Numbered from the stretch's first letter, positions 17,359 to 25,625 are shown. The stretch is DNA of 64,000 nt from Nocardioides aromaticivorans (GCF_013408525.1 NZ_JACBZM010000001.1:1302001-1366000), one strand, 5' to 3'. Program-made: numbers and translations. Notes: a model not told the origin generated them from the letters alone.

Positions 17359-17717
17359 GCATGCCCTACCCGCAGCCGGCGGCCGAGCGGGCGTGGCAGG
17401 AGCTGCGGGCGACGCTGGCCCGGGCCCGCGCGAACCTCGACCGGGTCCGGGCGGTGCCCACGACCACGCCCGAGGAGCGCCGCGAGCTGCAGCGGGTGGC
17501 GGCCTCCGGCGCGCTCGGGCCCGAGATGCGCGAGCTGGCCCGCCACGTCGAGGCCGGGCGCACGACCTGGGCCGACGTGTTCGAGGGGACGTCGCCGTAC
17601 ACCGACCTGCTGCGCCCGCACCTGGACCGGATGGTCGCGCTGCACGGCGAGAGCGTGCGGCGACAGATCGAGGCGGACCCCGAGTTCGACCCGATGGCCC
17701 CGCACGATGACATGTGA
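17355..17717 (+). CDS. small helical protein of the type VII-like operon
   Basis: This 120-residue protein is charged and helical (ERAWQELRATLARARANLDR, then RELQRVAASGAL and EMRELARHVEAGRTTWADVF), with no signal or membrane segment. The GTG at 17355 overlaps the previous stop as GTGA; an ATG two codons later is possible. I recognise no named family. Its position suggests a partner or chaperone of the preceding WXG-type protein. Confidence 0.6.
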   Translation: MSMPYPQPAAERAWQELRATLARARANLDRVRAVPTTTPEERRELQRVAASGALGPEMRELARHVEAGRTTWADVFEGTSPYTDLLRPHLDRMVALHGESVRRQIEADPEFDPMAPHDDM

Positions 17718-17727
17718 GGATGGCGCG

Positions 17728-18042
17728 GTGTCGACCGAAGACGGCCACCGGACCGGACCGCTCGCCCAGGCCGGGGTGGCGATCGCCAGCCTCGCCGAGG
17801 CGTGGCTGCGCGACACCGCCTACGTCGCGGTCGGCCTGCTGGCCCTCGTCACCGTGGTCTGTGGCTTCGCCGCCGCGGACGACCTCGCCTACGGCGTCCT
17901 CGGCCTCGTCGCCGGCCTCGGCGCCTTCGGGGTGCCCACCGCAGCGGTGGTGCGTCGGGCCACGGCGAGCCAGGTGTGGCTCGCCCTCCTGATCGGTGCT
18001 GCGATCGGCGGCGGCGGGCTGGCCCTCATCCTCTCGGCCTGA
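17728..18042 (+). CDS. small two-helix membrane protein
   Basis: The 104-residue product has two long hydrophobic stretches (YVAVGLLALVTVVCGFAA and VWLALLIGAAIGGGGLALIL) with a third weaker one between. The GTG at 17728 is chosen because GAGG lies eight bases upstream; an ATG at 17707 would overlap the previous gene by 11 bases. It is the last gene of the operon with the type VII-like proteins and may hold them at the membrane. The function is unknown. Confidence 0.55.
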   Translation: MSTEDGHRTGPLAQAGVAIASLAEAWLRDTAYVAVGLLALVTVVCGFAAADDLAYGVLGLVAGLGAFGVPTAAVVRRATASQVWLALLIGAAIGGGGLALILSA

Positions 18043-18095
18043 CCGGGCCGACCGAGCGTGTGCTGTCCGGCCCACCGGCAGGGCAGACTGGCTGC

Positions 18096-18602
18096 ATGAG
18101 CACTCCCTCCCGCCCCGTGCCCGGCGCGTCCCCGCTCACGCTGGAGTTCCCCCAGTCCCTGGCCGTGTACGACGACTACGAGTCCGCGCAGCGCACGGTC
18201 GACTTCCTCGCGGACGAGAAGTTCCCGGTCGAGCACTGCATGATCGTCGGCACCGACCTCAAGCGGATCGAGCGGATCACCGGTCGGCTGACCACCGGCC
18301 GCGTGGCCCTCGGCGGGATCATGTCGGGCCTGTGGCTGGGCCTGTTCGTCGGCCTCATCTTCAGCATCTTCACCGAGGAGAACACCCTCGCGGTGATCGT
18401 GTCGACGGCCGTGATCGGCGCCGCGTTCGGCGTGATCATGGCGCTCGTCGGCTACGCCCTGTCGGGCGGCAGGCGCGACTTCTCGTCGGTCAGCGCCGTC
18501 GTCGCGACCCGCTACGAGGTGCTGGTCGAGCACAAGGTGGCCGCGCAGGCCCGGGAGCTCCTCGCGAAGCTCCCGGGCGCGCTGCCGAACCCGTTCAGCT
18601 GA
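18096..18602 (+). CDS. general stress protein 17M-like membrane protein
   Basis: The 168-residue protein has an N-terminal soluble domain (LAVYDDYESAQRTVDFLADE, then KFPVEHCMIVGTDLKRIERI), as in the YflT/GSP17M family. A glycine-rich membrane pair follows (LGGIMSGLWLGLFVGLIFSI and VIGAAFGVIMALVGYALSG), then a short tail. Homologues are stress-induced, with no known biochemical role. CAGACT lies six bases before the ATG. It is convergent with the acyl-CoA ligase gene across a 185-base gap. Confidence 0.78.
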   Translation: MSTPSRPVPGASPLTLEFPQSLAVYDDYESAQRTVDFLADEKFPVEHCMIVGTDLKRIERITGRLTTGRVALGGIMSGLWLGLFVGLIFSIFTEENTLAVIVSTAVIGAAFGVIMALVGYALSGGRRDFSSVSAVVATRYEVLVEHKVAAQARELLAKLPGALPNPFS

Positions 18603-18787
18603 GAAGGCGGCGTCCGCCCACCCGTCGCTGTCGGCCTGCCGCCAGACCGAGGTAGGACCTACGGAGGGCAACCGCGGCGCGGCAGCGTGGCGCCCGGGGC
18701 GGAGCCACGTCGGGGCGCGCCCGCGGGCCGAGCGCAGCGAGCGCCCGTGCGGTGCGCCTCGACCGGCGACACGCTCGCGCGATTGAG
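18603..18787. other. convergent intergenic region
   Basis: This 185-base GC-rich gap between two gene ends contains small inverted repeats: GTAGG-A-CCTAC near 18651, and TGAGCTAGCTCA at 18784-18795 overlapping the ligase stop codon. It also holds the repeated hexamer CGAGCG. No open frame or RNA gene is seen. It may serve as a bidirectional terminator without a U-tract. Confidence 0.4.
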
Positions 18788-20344
18788 CTAGCTCAGCTCG
18801 CGCTTGAGGATCTTGCCGGTGGCGGTCATCGGCAGGGCCTCGACGATCTCCACGATGCGCGGGTACTTGTACGCGGCCATCTGCTCCTTGCCCCAGGCCA
18901 CGATCTCCTCGGGGGTGGCGGAGGCACCCGGCTTGAGGATGACGTGCGCCTTGATCTCCTCGCCGTGGCTCTCGTGCGGGACGCCGATGACGGCCGCGAG
19001 GGAGATCGCCGGGTGGGTCAGCAGGACCTCCTCGATCTCGCGCGGGTACACGTTGAAGCCGCCGCGGATGATCATGTCCTTGGAGCGGTCGACGATGTAG
19101 TACCAGCCGTCGGCGTCCTTGCGGCCGAGGTCGCCGGAGCGGAACCAGCCCTCGTCGTTGATCGCCTCGGCGGTGGCGTCGGGCCGCTTGTAGTAGCCCT
19201 TCATGATGTTGTGGCCCTTGATCGCGATCTCGCCGATGCCGTCGGGGTCCTTGACCTCCTCCCAGCTGTCGGGGTCGATCAGCTTCATCTCGACGCCGGG
19301 GATCGGCGTACCGATGGAGCCGACCCGGATGTCCTGGCCCAGGCGCGAGAAGCTGGCGACCGGCGAGGTCTCCGAGAGGCCGTAGCCCTCGAGGATGGTC
19401 ACGCCGAAGCGCTCCTCGAACTGGTGGTGGACCTCGACGGGGAGTGCGGCACCACCCGCGACCGCGACGCGGAGGTTGGCGGCGAGGGTCTTCACGTCGA
19501 CCGTGTCGTCGAGCGCGTTGAGCAGGCCCCAGTACATCGTCGGGACGCCGGCGAAGAAGGTCACCGACTCCTTGAGCATCAGCGCGATGGCCGGCGCGGC
19601 CTCGAAGCGCGGCAGCATCACGACGGTCCCGCCGAACGCGAAGCCGCCGTTCTGGATGACGGTCTGGCCGAAGGAGTGGAAGAGCGGGAGCACGCACAGG
19701 AAGGTGTCGGGCCGCTCGGGGTCCGCGCCGAAGAGGTCGGTGCCGGCGAGCGCGTTGTCGCGCATGTTGCGGTGCCGCAGCTCGGCGCCCTTGGGCTGGC
19801 CGGTGGTGCCCGAGGTGTAGAGGATGACGGCCGTGTCGTCGTCGTCCACGTCGACGGTGTCGAAGGTCGGCGCCTGGCCGGCGAGCGCCTGGCCGAAGGT
19901 CTCCGTGCCCTCGATCGGCGACGGCGCGGCGGGGTCGGCGGTGACGACGAAGAAGTGCTCACAGCCGTCGGCCTGCTCGAAGCCGGCGTGGGCCTCGGCG
20001 CCGATCGGCAGGTCCGGGGTGCCCTGGAAGGCGAAGTACGCCTTCGCGTCGGAGTCGCCCAGGTGGTAGGCGACCTCGCGGCCCTTGAGCAGCACGTTCA
20101 GCGGTACGACGGTCGCGCCGGCCTTGAGGATGCCGTAGTAGATGATCGTGAAGTACGGCAGGTTCGGGCAGCTGATGGCGACCTTGTCGCCCGGCTGGAT
20201 GCCCCGCGAGACCAGCAGGTTGGCCACCTGGTTGGCGGCACCGTTGACCTGCGGGTAGGACAGGCGGGTGTCACCGAAGACGATGGCGGTGCGGTCGGGG
20301 TAGTTCTGGGCACTGTTCTCGAGGAATCCGGCGAGGTTCGTCAT
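18788..20344 (-). CDS. long-chain acyl-CoA ligase (AMP-binding)
   Basis: This 518-residue adenylate-forming enzyme activates a carboxylic acid to acyl-CoA through an acyl-AMP. Motifs are in order: VILYTSGTTGQPKGAELRH (P-loop), EGYGLSETSPV (A5), GWFRSGDLGRKDADGWYYI (A7 and hinge region) and the C-terminal Lys in MTATGKILKRELS. It has no membrane anchor and ends at the usual length. The start is the ATG at 20344, seven bases after TAGGTT. A perfect 14-bp palindrome overlaps the expected -35. Fatty acid is the most likely substrate; chain length is not predictable. Confidence 0.9.
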   Translation of the reverse strand: MTNLAGFLENSAQNYPDRTAIVFGDTRLSYPQVNGAANQVANLLVSRGIQPGDKVAISCPNLPYFTIIYYGILKAGATVVPLNVLLKGREVAYHLGDSDAKAYFAFQGTPDLPIGAEAHAGFEQADGCEHFFVVTADPAAPSPIEGTETFGQALAGQAPTFDTVDVDDDDTAVILYTSGTTGQPKGAELRHRNMRDNALAGTDLFGADPERPDTFLCVLPLFHSFGQTVIQNGGFAFGGTVVMLPRFEAAPAIALMLKESVTFFAGVPTMYWGLLNALDDTVDVKTLAANLRVAVAGGAALPVEVHHQFEERFGVTILEGYGLSETSPVASFSRLGQDIRVGSIGTPIPGVEMKLIDPDSWEEVKDPDGIGEIAIKGHNIMKGYYKRPDATAEAINDEGWFRSGDLGRKDADGWYYIVDRSKDMIIRGGFNVYPREIEEVLLTHPAISLAAVIGVPHESHGEEIKAHVILKPGASATPEEIVAWGKEQMAAYKYPRIVEIVEALPMTATGKILKRELS

Positions 20345-20351
20345 GGCGCAC

Positions 20352-20357
20352 AACCTA
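20352..20357 (-). promoter_or_regulatory. -10 box of the acyl-CoA ligase gene
   Basis: TAGGTT lies seven bases before the ATG start. Confidence 0.5.
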
Positions 20358-20367
20358 CGTGCCGCCC

Positions 20368-20381
20368 GTGACCGCGGTCAC
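20368..20381. promoter_or_regulatory. 14-bp perfect palindrome upstream of the acyl-CoA ligase gene
   Basis: GTGACCG followed by its reverse complement CGGTCAC lies 11-24 bases upstream of the -10, over the expected -35. It is a candidate repressor operator of a TetR/FadR-like kind; no regulator gene adjoins it. Confidence 0.55.
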
Positions 20382-20440
20382 TGTGCGCGGGACCAGACCG
20401 TGCCGACGGGCGATGTGCCCGGGACCAACCCGGGCCGCGC

Positions 20441-21340
20441 TCAGAAGGTGGTGCCGGTGAGCCGCTCGTAGGCCTCGATGTAGCGCGAGCGGGTCCGCTC
20501 GACGACCTCGGGCGGCAGCGGCGGCGGGGCCTCGCCCGACGCCTTGTCCCAGCCGCTCTCGGCGGACAGCGCCCAGTTGCGCACGATCTGCTTGTCGTAC
20601 GACGGCTGCGCGCGACCCGGCTGCCAGTCGTCGGCGGGCCAGTAGCGCGAGGAGTCCGGGGTGAGCACCTCGTCGGCGAGCACGATCGGACCGCCGGCGC
20701 CGGTGACGCCGAACTCGAACTTGGTGTCGGCGAGGATGATCCCCTGCTCGCGGGCGATCCCCTCGGCGCGGCCGTAGACCTGCAGCGTCAGGTCACGCAG
20801 CGCGGCGGCGGCGTCGGCGCCGACGGTGGCGACCACGGCGTCGTACGACACGTTCTCGTCGTGGTCGCCGAGGTCGGCCTTCGTGGCCGGCGTGAAGATC
20901 GGCTCGGGGAGGCGGCTGCCGTCCTCGAGGCCGGCCGGGAGCGCGATGCCGCAGACCTCGCCCGACGCGCGGTAGTCGAGCAGGCCGGAGCCGGTGAGGT
21001 AGCCGCGGGCGACGCACTCGACCGGGAACATGTCCAGCCGCTCGCAGACGACCGCGCGACCGCGGACGGCCTCCGGGACGTCGGTGGAGACGACGTGGTT
21101 GGGGACGAGCGAGGCGAGCTGCTCGAACCACCACAGCGACATCCGGGTGAGGATCTCGCCCTTGTCGGGGATCGTCGTCTCGAGCACGAAGTCGAAGATC
21201 GAGAGCCGGTCGCTCGCGACCATCAGCAGCTTGCCGGTGTGCGGGCCCTCGGTGACCTCGTAGAGGTCGCGCACCTTGCCGGAGTGCAGGTGGCGGTGGC
21301 CGGGGAGCTCCGGGGCGGGCGGGATGTTCGCGAGCGTCAC
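20441..21340 (-). CDS. purC: phosphoribosylaminoimidazole-succinocarboxamide synthase
   Basis: The 299-residue SAICAR synthase joins aspartate to CAIR with ATP. Signatures include HLHSGKVRDLYEV, LLMVASDRLSIFDFVL, PVECVARGYLTGSG, LADTKFEFG and DEVLTPDSSRYW. It is the full length of the actinobacterial type. The GTG at 21338-21340 lies seven bases from TAGGCT, with no ribosome site. The acyl-CoA ligase gene is next downstream but has its own promoter, so purC is probably transcribed alone. Confidence 0.96.
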   Translation of the reverse strand: MTLANIPPAPELPGHRHLHSGKVRDLYEVTEGPHTGKLLMVASDRLSIFDFVLETTIPDKGEILTRMSLWWFEQLASLVPNHVVSTDVPEAVRGRAVVCERLDMFPVECVARGYLTGSGLLDYRASGEVCGIALPAGLEDGSRLPEPIFTPATKADLGDHDENVSYDAVVATVGADAAAALRDLTLQVYGRAEGIAREQGIILADTKFEFGVTGAGGPIVLADEVLTPDSSRYWPADDWQPGRAQPSYDKQIVRNWALSAESGWDKASGEAPPPLPPEVVERTRSRYIEAYERLTGTTF

Positions 21341-21347
21341 GGGTGAC

Positions 21348-21353
21348 AGCCTA
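21348..21353 (-). promoter_or_regulatory. -10 box of purC
   Basis: TAGGCT lies seven bases before the purC GTG. Confidence 0.5.
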
Positions 21354-21369
21354 TTGACCGTCCGCCGCC

Positions 21370-22371
21370 TCAGTCACAGCCGAGCCCCTGCTGGTACTCC
21401 GCCGGCACCCGGCCCCGGCCCACCTCGACGGACATCTCCCAGACCACCTCGGGGTAGTCGCCCTCGGCGTTCATCGCCCGCAGGACCGGCCACTGCCGGC
21501 TCGTGCCGAGCGCGTCCTGGGCGCGCTCCACCCCGGCCGCGTCACCGCGGTCCCTGGCCTCGATGAAGGTCTCGATCCAGCCGCACACCACCGCACCGGC
21601 GACGTCGGCGCCCAGGTGGTACGGGTCGGCCTCGGTGGACTCGATGTCGCCGGCGGCCAGGCCGGGCGGGAGGGGAACTCCCGCCAGCGCCTGTCCGATC
21701 GCGTCGTCGCGCTCCGCGCCGGTGACGAACCTGGCCGGCAGGTGGTCGTCCAGGTCGGCGGCGGCGATCGCGGTCAGCCGCGTGAGCAGGGCGTCGAACG
21801 AGGCCCGGTCCATGCCCGAGCCGCGGACCTCGAGGAAGACGTCGCCGTCGGGCCGGCGGATGACGGTGTGGTCGGTGGCGTCGTAGGCCCACAGCAGGGC
21901 GGGCAGGCCCAGCAGCGTGACCTGCTCACCGGGGTCGACCTTCGGGTCGGCGATCCGCTCGCGGTCGGCGACGTACTGCTGGTGCAGGTCCGCCTCCTTC
22001 CAGCGGATCTCCACCTGCTCGTCGCCCTTCTCGTAGTCCAGCGAGCCGTAGCCGGGCTGCACCGTGGCCGACTCCAGCTCCCAGCCGGGCTGGTCGAGCA
22101 CCGCCAGGGTCCCCTTGCCGGGGGCGGCGAACGGGGGCTCGGTGACCAGGTCGGGGCCGTCCGCGAGCAGGCGCGGCAGACCGATGGCGCCGGCGATCAC
22201 GACGGCGGCGGCCACGGCACCGGCGGCCGGCAGCAGCCAGCGGCGGCGCGCGGTGGGCTCCACCTCGGGGGCGGTCTCGGTGGACAGGCTCATGATCTCC
22301 TCCAGCAGCTCGGCGCGGCCCTCGTCGAGGGACAGGCCGGCGACGCCGGCATCGGTGATCGGGCGGTTCAT
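21370..22371 (-). CDS. membrane protein partner of an ECF sigma factor
   Basis: The 333-residue protein has a short cytosolic N-terminus (MNRPITDAGVAGLSLDEGRA), one membrane helix (WLLPAAGAVAAAVVIAGAIG, about residues 46-66) and a long extracellular domain. The stop of the sigma gene overlaps its start as ATGA, the usual sigma/anti-sigma arrangement. The N-terminus lacks a zinc-binding anti-sigma motif (HxxxCxxC), so anti-sigma function is inferred from context only. The extracellular part has no recognised fold and may sense an envelope signal. Confidence 0.65.
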   Translation of the reverse strand: MNRPITDAGVAGLSLDEGRAELLEEIMSLSTETAPEVEPTARRRWLLPAAGAVAAAVVIAGAIGLPRLLADGPDLVTEPPFAAPGKGTLAVLDQPGWELESATVQPGYGSLDYEKGDEQVEIRWKEADLHQQYVADRERIADPKVDPGEQVTLLGLPALLWAYDATDHTVIRRPDGDVFLEVRGSGMDRASFDALLTRLTAIAAADLDDHLPARFVTGAERDDAIGQALAGVPLPPGLAAGDIESTEADPYHLGADVAGAVVCGWIETFIEARDRGDAAGVERAQDALGTSRQWPVLRAMNAEGDYPEVVWEMSVEVGRGRVPAEYQQGLGCD

Positions 22372-22934
22372 CGGATCCCCTCCTTCGGGCCGATCGGGGC
22401 GGTGTCGCTGGGGAGATGTCCGGCCGGCGCCGGATCGTTGCCGAGCAGGTCGCGCAGGCGCGCCTTCGCTCGGGACAGTCGGGGGCGTACGACGGTGCCG
22501 GGCAGCCCGAGGACCTCGCCGATCTCGCGCGGCTCGAGCCCCTCCCACAGGTGCAGCTGCAGCACCTCCTCGTCGCGGGCGCTGAGCCGCGCCATCGCGG
22601 CCGTCACGTCCGCCCGGTGCACGACCTCGTCGGCGAGGTCGGCCATCGCCTGCGCGACCTGGACCCGCAGCCGCTGGCCGAGCGCGGCGCGGCGGGTGTC
22701 GCCGCGACGCTGGTTGGCGAGCGTGCGCCGGGCGACGCCGTAGAGCCACGGCCGGGCGGCGTCCCCGGCCGGCACGTGGGCGAGGCGGCGCCAGGCCACG
22801 AGGAAGGTGTCCGCCGTCGCGTCGGCGGCGTCCTCGGGACGGTCGGTACGACGCAGCGTGAAGCCGAGCACGGCGTCGAAGTGCGCGGCATAGAGCCGTC
22901 GGAAGTCGTCCTCGCGGGCGGCGGTCTCCCTCAT
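22368..22934 (-). CDS. ECF-type RNA polymerase sigma factor
   Basis: This 188-residue protein has region 2 (DDFRRLYAAHFDAVLGFTLR then TADTFLVAWRRLAHVPA with PWLYGVARRTLANQRRG). Region 4 is MARLSARDEEVLQLHLWEGL then PREIGEVLGLPGTVVRPRLSR. It lacks region 3, so it is group IV. The ATG at 22934 is chosen over an upstream frame because GGGAGGGG lies directly before it. It is coupled to the membrane partner. Target promoters are not evident in this window. Confidence 0.88.
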   Translation of the reverse strand: MRETAAREDDFRRLYAAHFDAVLGFTLRRTDRPEDAADATADTFLVAWRRLAHVPAGDAARPWLYGVARRTLANQRRGDTRRAALGQRLRVQVAQAMADLADEVVHRADVTAAMARLSARDEEVLQLHLWEGLEPREIGEVLGLPGTVVRPRLSRAKARLRDLLGNDPAPAGHLPSDTAPIGPKEGIR

Positions 22935-23027
22935 GCCCCTCCCATGTCCGGATCGAGGACGATCGTTGCACCCCCTCTTCATGTGTATCTAGACTTGGTT
23001 ACATCACTTAGCCCCGTGGAGGCGCAG

Positions 23028-23990
23028 ATGACCCGGCAACCCCGCCCCGACTTCCTCCTCGTCGGCGCGCCCAAGGCCGGCACGAGCGCGCTCCACCTCG
23101 CCCTCGCCGCCCACCCCGACGTCTTCGTGACGACGCCCAAGGAACCGAAGTTCTGGCTCTGCGAGGGCGCGCCGCCCCCGCACTGGGGCGGGCCCGGCGA
23201 CCGCCACTCGCAGCAGGAGTGGGTCTGGCACGAGGAGGCCTACGCCGACCTCTTCCGCCCGGCGCCACCGGGCAGCGTCCGGGGCGAGTCGACTCCCTTC
23301 TACCTCTGGCACCGCGGCGCCCAGCGGCGGATTGCGGATGCCCTCCCGGACGTCAGGCTCGTGGCCGTCGTACGGGACCCGATCGACCGGGCCTACAGCA
23401 ACTGGATGCACCTCTGGTCCGACGGCCTCGAGCCGGAGGCGGACTTCGAGACCGCGTTCGCCCGGCAGGACGAGCGGATCGCCGCCGGCTTCGCGCCCTT
23501 CTGGCGCTACCGCGACCTGGGCCTGTACGGCGAGCAGCTGCGCGACCTCTTCAAGCTCGTCGACCCCGCGCGGGTGCTGATCGTCCGCTACCGCGACATC
23601 GTCGACCACCCGGTCGAGACCGTGGACCGCACCTGCCGCTTCCTCGGCATCCGCGAGGGGCAGGTCACCGGCATCCCGCGCGACAACTCCCGGCCCTATG
23701 TCGCCCCCGGCTGGCGCCCTCGCGTCTTCGGGCCGGCGGTCCGGGCCGGCGCGTGGGCCGGGCAGTTCGCGCCGCCGGAGGTGTGGCGGCGGCTCAGCGT
23801 GCCGGTCGTGGCGCGCCTGCAGACCGCCGACGCGCACCGCCCGTCACTGACGCCGGCCCAACGCGAGCGCCTGCTGCCCGCCTTCGCCCGCGACATCGAG
23901 CTGCTCTCGGACCTGACCGGCGAGGACTTCTCCGACTGGCTCTCGACCCGCGACCGGGGCTCCTTCGCCCAGCGCGCCGCCGCCCGCTGA
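23028..23990 (+). CDS. PAPS-dependent sulfotransferase
   Basis: The 320-residue cytosolic enzyme transfers sulfate from PAPS. The 5'-phosphosulfate loop is VGAPKAGTSAL (residues 12-22) and the 3'-phosphate site is VVRDPIDRAYSNWMHLWSDG (about residues 114-133), with RYRDIVDHP later. GGAGG precedes the ATG. It resembles bacterial heparan-sulfotransferase-like proteins; the acceptor could be a glycan or lipid. It is followed directly by a 21-bp repeat array and is convergent with a glycosidase-like gene. Confidence 0.88.
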   Translation: MTRQPRPDFLLVGAPKAGTSALHLALAAHPDVFVTTPKEPKFWLCEGAPPPHWGGPGDRHSQQEWVWHEEAYADLFRPAPPGSVRGESTPFYLWHRGAQRRIADALPDVRLVAVVRDPIDRAYSNWMHLWSDGLEPEADFETAFARQDERIAAGFAPFWRYRDLGLYGEQLRDLFKLVDPARVLIVRYRDIVDHPVETVDRTCRFLGIREGQVTGIPRDNSRPYVAPGWRPRVFGPAVRAGAWAGQFAPPEVWRRLSVPVVARLQTADAHRPSLTPAQRERLLPAFARDIELLSDLTGEDFSDWLSTRDRGSFAQRAAAR

Positions 23991-24004
23991 CCCACCCCCG
24001 CGCC

Positions 24005-24270
24005 GAGTTGGCCGTTTGGCCCGCCGAGTTGGCCGTTTGGCCCGCCGAGTTGGCCGTTTGGCCCGCCGAGTTGGCGATTTCGTCCGCCGAGTTGGCGGTT
24101 TCGCGCGCCGAGTTGGCGGTTTCGTCCGCCGAGTTGGCGGTTTCTACGGACCGAACGGCCAACTCGATCGACCGAACGGCCAACTCGATCGACCGAACGG
24201 CCAACTCGATCGACCGAACGGCCAACTCGACCGACCGAACGGCCAAGTCGACCGACCGAACGGCCAAGTC
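24005..24270. repeat. family A element, copy 2: inverted array with 21-bp period
   Basis: Seven left units beginning GAGTTGGC start at 24005, 24026, 24047, 24068, 24089, 24110 and 24131. Six right units ending GGCCAA(C/G)TC end at 24165, 24186, 24207, 24228, 24249 and 24270. Spacing is exactly 21 bases throughout. The two halves are reverse complements at the core, so the whole can fold on itself. It fills the convergent gap between the sulfotransferase and glycosidase-like genes. Confidence 0.95.
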
Positions 24271-24281
24271 GGCAGGCTGGG

Positions 24282-25175
24282 TCAGCGCACGACGGTGACG
24301 AGGTCGTGGGCACCGTCCGGCCGGGCAGCCTCGACGTAGAAGCGCACCCGCCCGTCCGGGAGCGGTACGGCGGAGGCGTAGCGCCAGGCGCCGTCACTGT
24401 GCGGCGACGAGATCGGCGGGCCGTCCACGGCGACGTAGCGGGCGCCGTCCCAGGTGGCCACGCCCGTGGTCTCGAACCAGTTCGAGGCGGCGTCCGGCCG
24501 GCCGTCGTACAGGATCGTGCGGGGGCGTCCGTCGACGTCGGGCAGGACAGCGGTGGCGCGGGCGCCGCGGGCGTCCCACTCCCCCGGCCGGCCGGCGAGC
24601 ACCTCACCGTGGTCGGTCCAGGAGAGGCCGTCGGGGCTGCGCAGCAGGCGGCTGGTCATCCGGTCCTCGTGGCCGGTGTCGGTGAGCGGGTGACAGCACA
24701 GGAGCATCTCCCAGCCGTCGGCGCCGTGGGTGACCACGGGGTCCTTGACGGCGACGGTGTCGTCGCCCGGGAGCACCAGGACCCGCTCCCCACCGGGCAG
24801 CTCCTCGGGGGTCGCGGCGGTGAGGCTGTCGACCCACCAGTGCTTGGAGCCGGGCGTCGCGCAGGACAGGTAGAGCCGCCAGCCGACGCCGGGGACCGGC
24901 ACCAGGACGGGTCGCTCGAAGGACTCGCAGCCGAACGCGTCGCGGTGGACCTCCGCGACCGGCGTGAACCGCTCCCCGTCGTCCGAGCGCGCGACGACAA
25001 CGCTGACCCCGCGGCCCTCGTCGAGCGGTCGGCGGACCCGGTAGGTGAGCCAGAAGGTGCCGTCGACCAGCACCGCGCTGGCCGCACCGGCCCAGTTGCC
25101 GGCGCCCGGCGCCGGGGCGGGTACGACGACCCGCGCGTCGTCGTACGTGGGCACGGTGAGGGCAGCCAGGCTCAT
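24282..25175 (-). CDS. glycosyl hydrolase-like five-bladed propeller protein
   Basis: The 297-residue protein starts MSLAALTVPTYDDARVVVPA and has repeated propeller motifs (VLVDGTFWLTYRVRRP, VVVARSDDGERFTPVAEV, SRLLRSPDGLSWTDHGEVL), as in GH43/GH32/GH130-like clans. No signal peptide is seen, so it is cytosolic. The fold is recognisable but the family and substrate are not certain. The ATG at 25175 lies six bases from TATCAT; the longer frame upstream crosses this promoter. The 3' end lies 11 bases from the repeat array. Confidence 0.65.
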   Translation of the reverse strand: MSLAALTVPTYDDARVVVPAPAPGAGNWAGAASAVLVDGTFWLTYRVRRPLDEGRGVSVVVARSDDGERFTPVAEVHRDAFGCESFERPVLVPVPGVGWRLYLSCATPGSKHWWVDSLTAATPEELPGGERVLVLPGDDTVAVKDPVVTHGADGWEMLLCCHPLTDTGHEDRMTSRLLRSPDGLSWTDHGEVLAGRPGEWDARGARATAVLPDVDGRPRTILYDGRPDAASNWFETTGVATWDGARYVAVDGPPISSPHSDGAWRYASAVPLPDGRVRFYVEAARPDGAHDLVTVVR

Positions 25176-25181
25176 GCGCCC

Positions 25182-25187
25182 ATGATA
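25182..25187 (-). promoter_or_regulatory. -10 box of the glycosidase-like gene
   Basis: TATCAT lies six bases before the ATG. Confidence 0.45.
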
Positions 25188-25255
25188 CTCGACCGAACGA
25201 CTCGACATTGGGGGTCGATGCACGGGCCCCGAAGGGCGAATGGCACAGTGTCGCC

Positions 25256-25612
25256 ATGACGGAGTCCGCGCAGACCCCCGACAGCACGCTCGCCCACGGA
25301 CCGGTGGTCTGGGAGGACGAGGTCTGGATCCTCGCCCGGCACGACGCCGGCGACCTGCTCGGCCTGACCCTCCACCACCGTGAGGACGAGGGCCTGGGCC
25401 AGCTGTCCGACGAGCACGCGTCGCAGCTGGGCCGCATCGGCAACCGCTTGATCCGGATCATCGAGCACCTCCCCGAGGCCGGCCGGGTCACCCTCGGCCG
25501 CGTGCCCGGGGCCCACGTCCAGCTCACCTTCGAGGTCGCCGGCGTCTCGGTCGACCAGCTCCACGACGTCGCCGTGAAGCTCGCCAACTGGGGCGGCGAC
25601 GCCCGCGCCTGA
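25256..25612 (+). CDS. small HIT-like protein without the histidine triad
   Basis: The 118-residue protein contains VWEDEVWILARHDAGDLLGL then LTLHHREDEGLGQLSDEHAS and NRLIRIIEHLPEAGRVTLGR. These align with the HIT-like protein at 28357 (WTNDRWRLKHLAER, RIARIVEGLPNIGRCHVMRV), but the terminal HLHVWF is HVQLTF here. I infer a degenerate HIT fold with no nucleotidyl-hydrolase activity. CACAGT lies six bases before the ATG. The MhuD-like gene follows by 13 bases, so they are probably one operon. Confidence 0.6.
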   Translation: MTESAQTPDSTLAHGPVVWEDEVWILARHDAGDLLGLTLHHREDEGLGQLSDEHASQLGRIGNRLIRIIEHLPEAGRVTLGRVPGAHVQLTFEVAGVSVDQLHDVAVKLANWGGDARA

Positions 25613-25625
25613 GGAGGCCACCACC

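Noticed and set aside
22997..23003. TGTAACC as an ECF -35 for the sigma gene at 22934
   Set aside because: No matching -10 at 16-18 bases was found, so autoregulation of this sigma factor is not supported.
24005..24270. CRISPR array
   Set aside because: The units are contiguous 21-base repeats with no unique spacers, and the two halves are inverted. No cas genes are near.
24016..24339. Heptapeptide-repeat protein encoded by the 21-bp array
   Set aside because: The period of 21 bases makes several frames on both strands stop-free at once. No ribosome site or promoter fits, and the frame runs into the antisense of the neighbouring gene.
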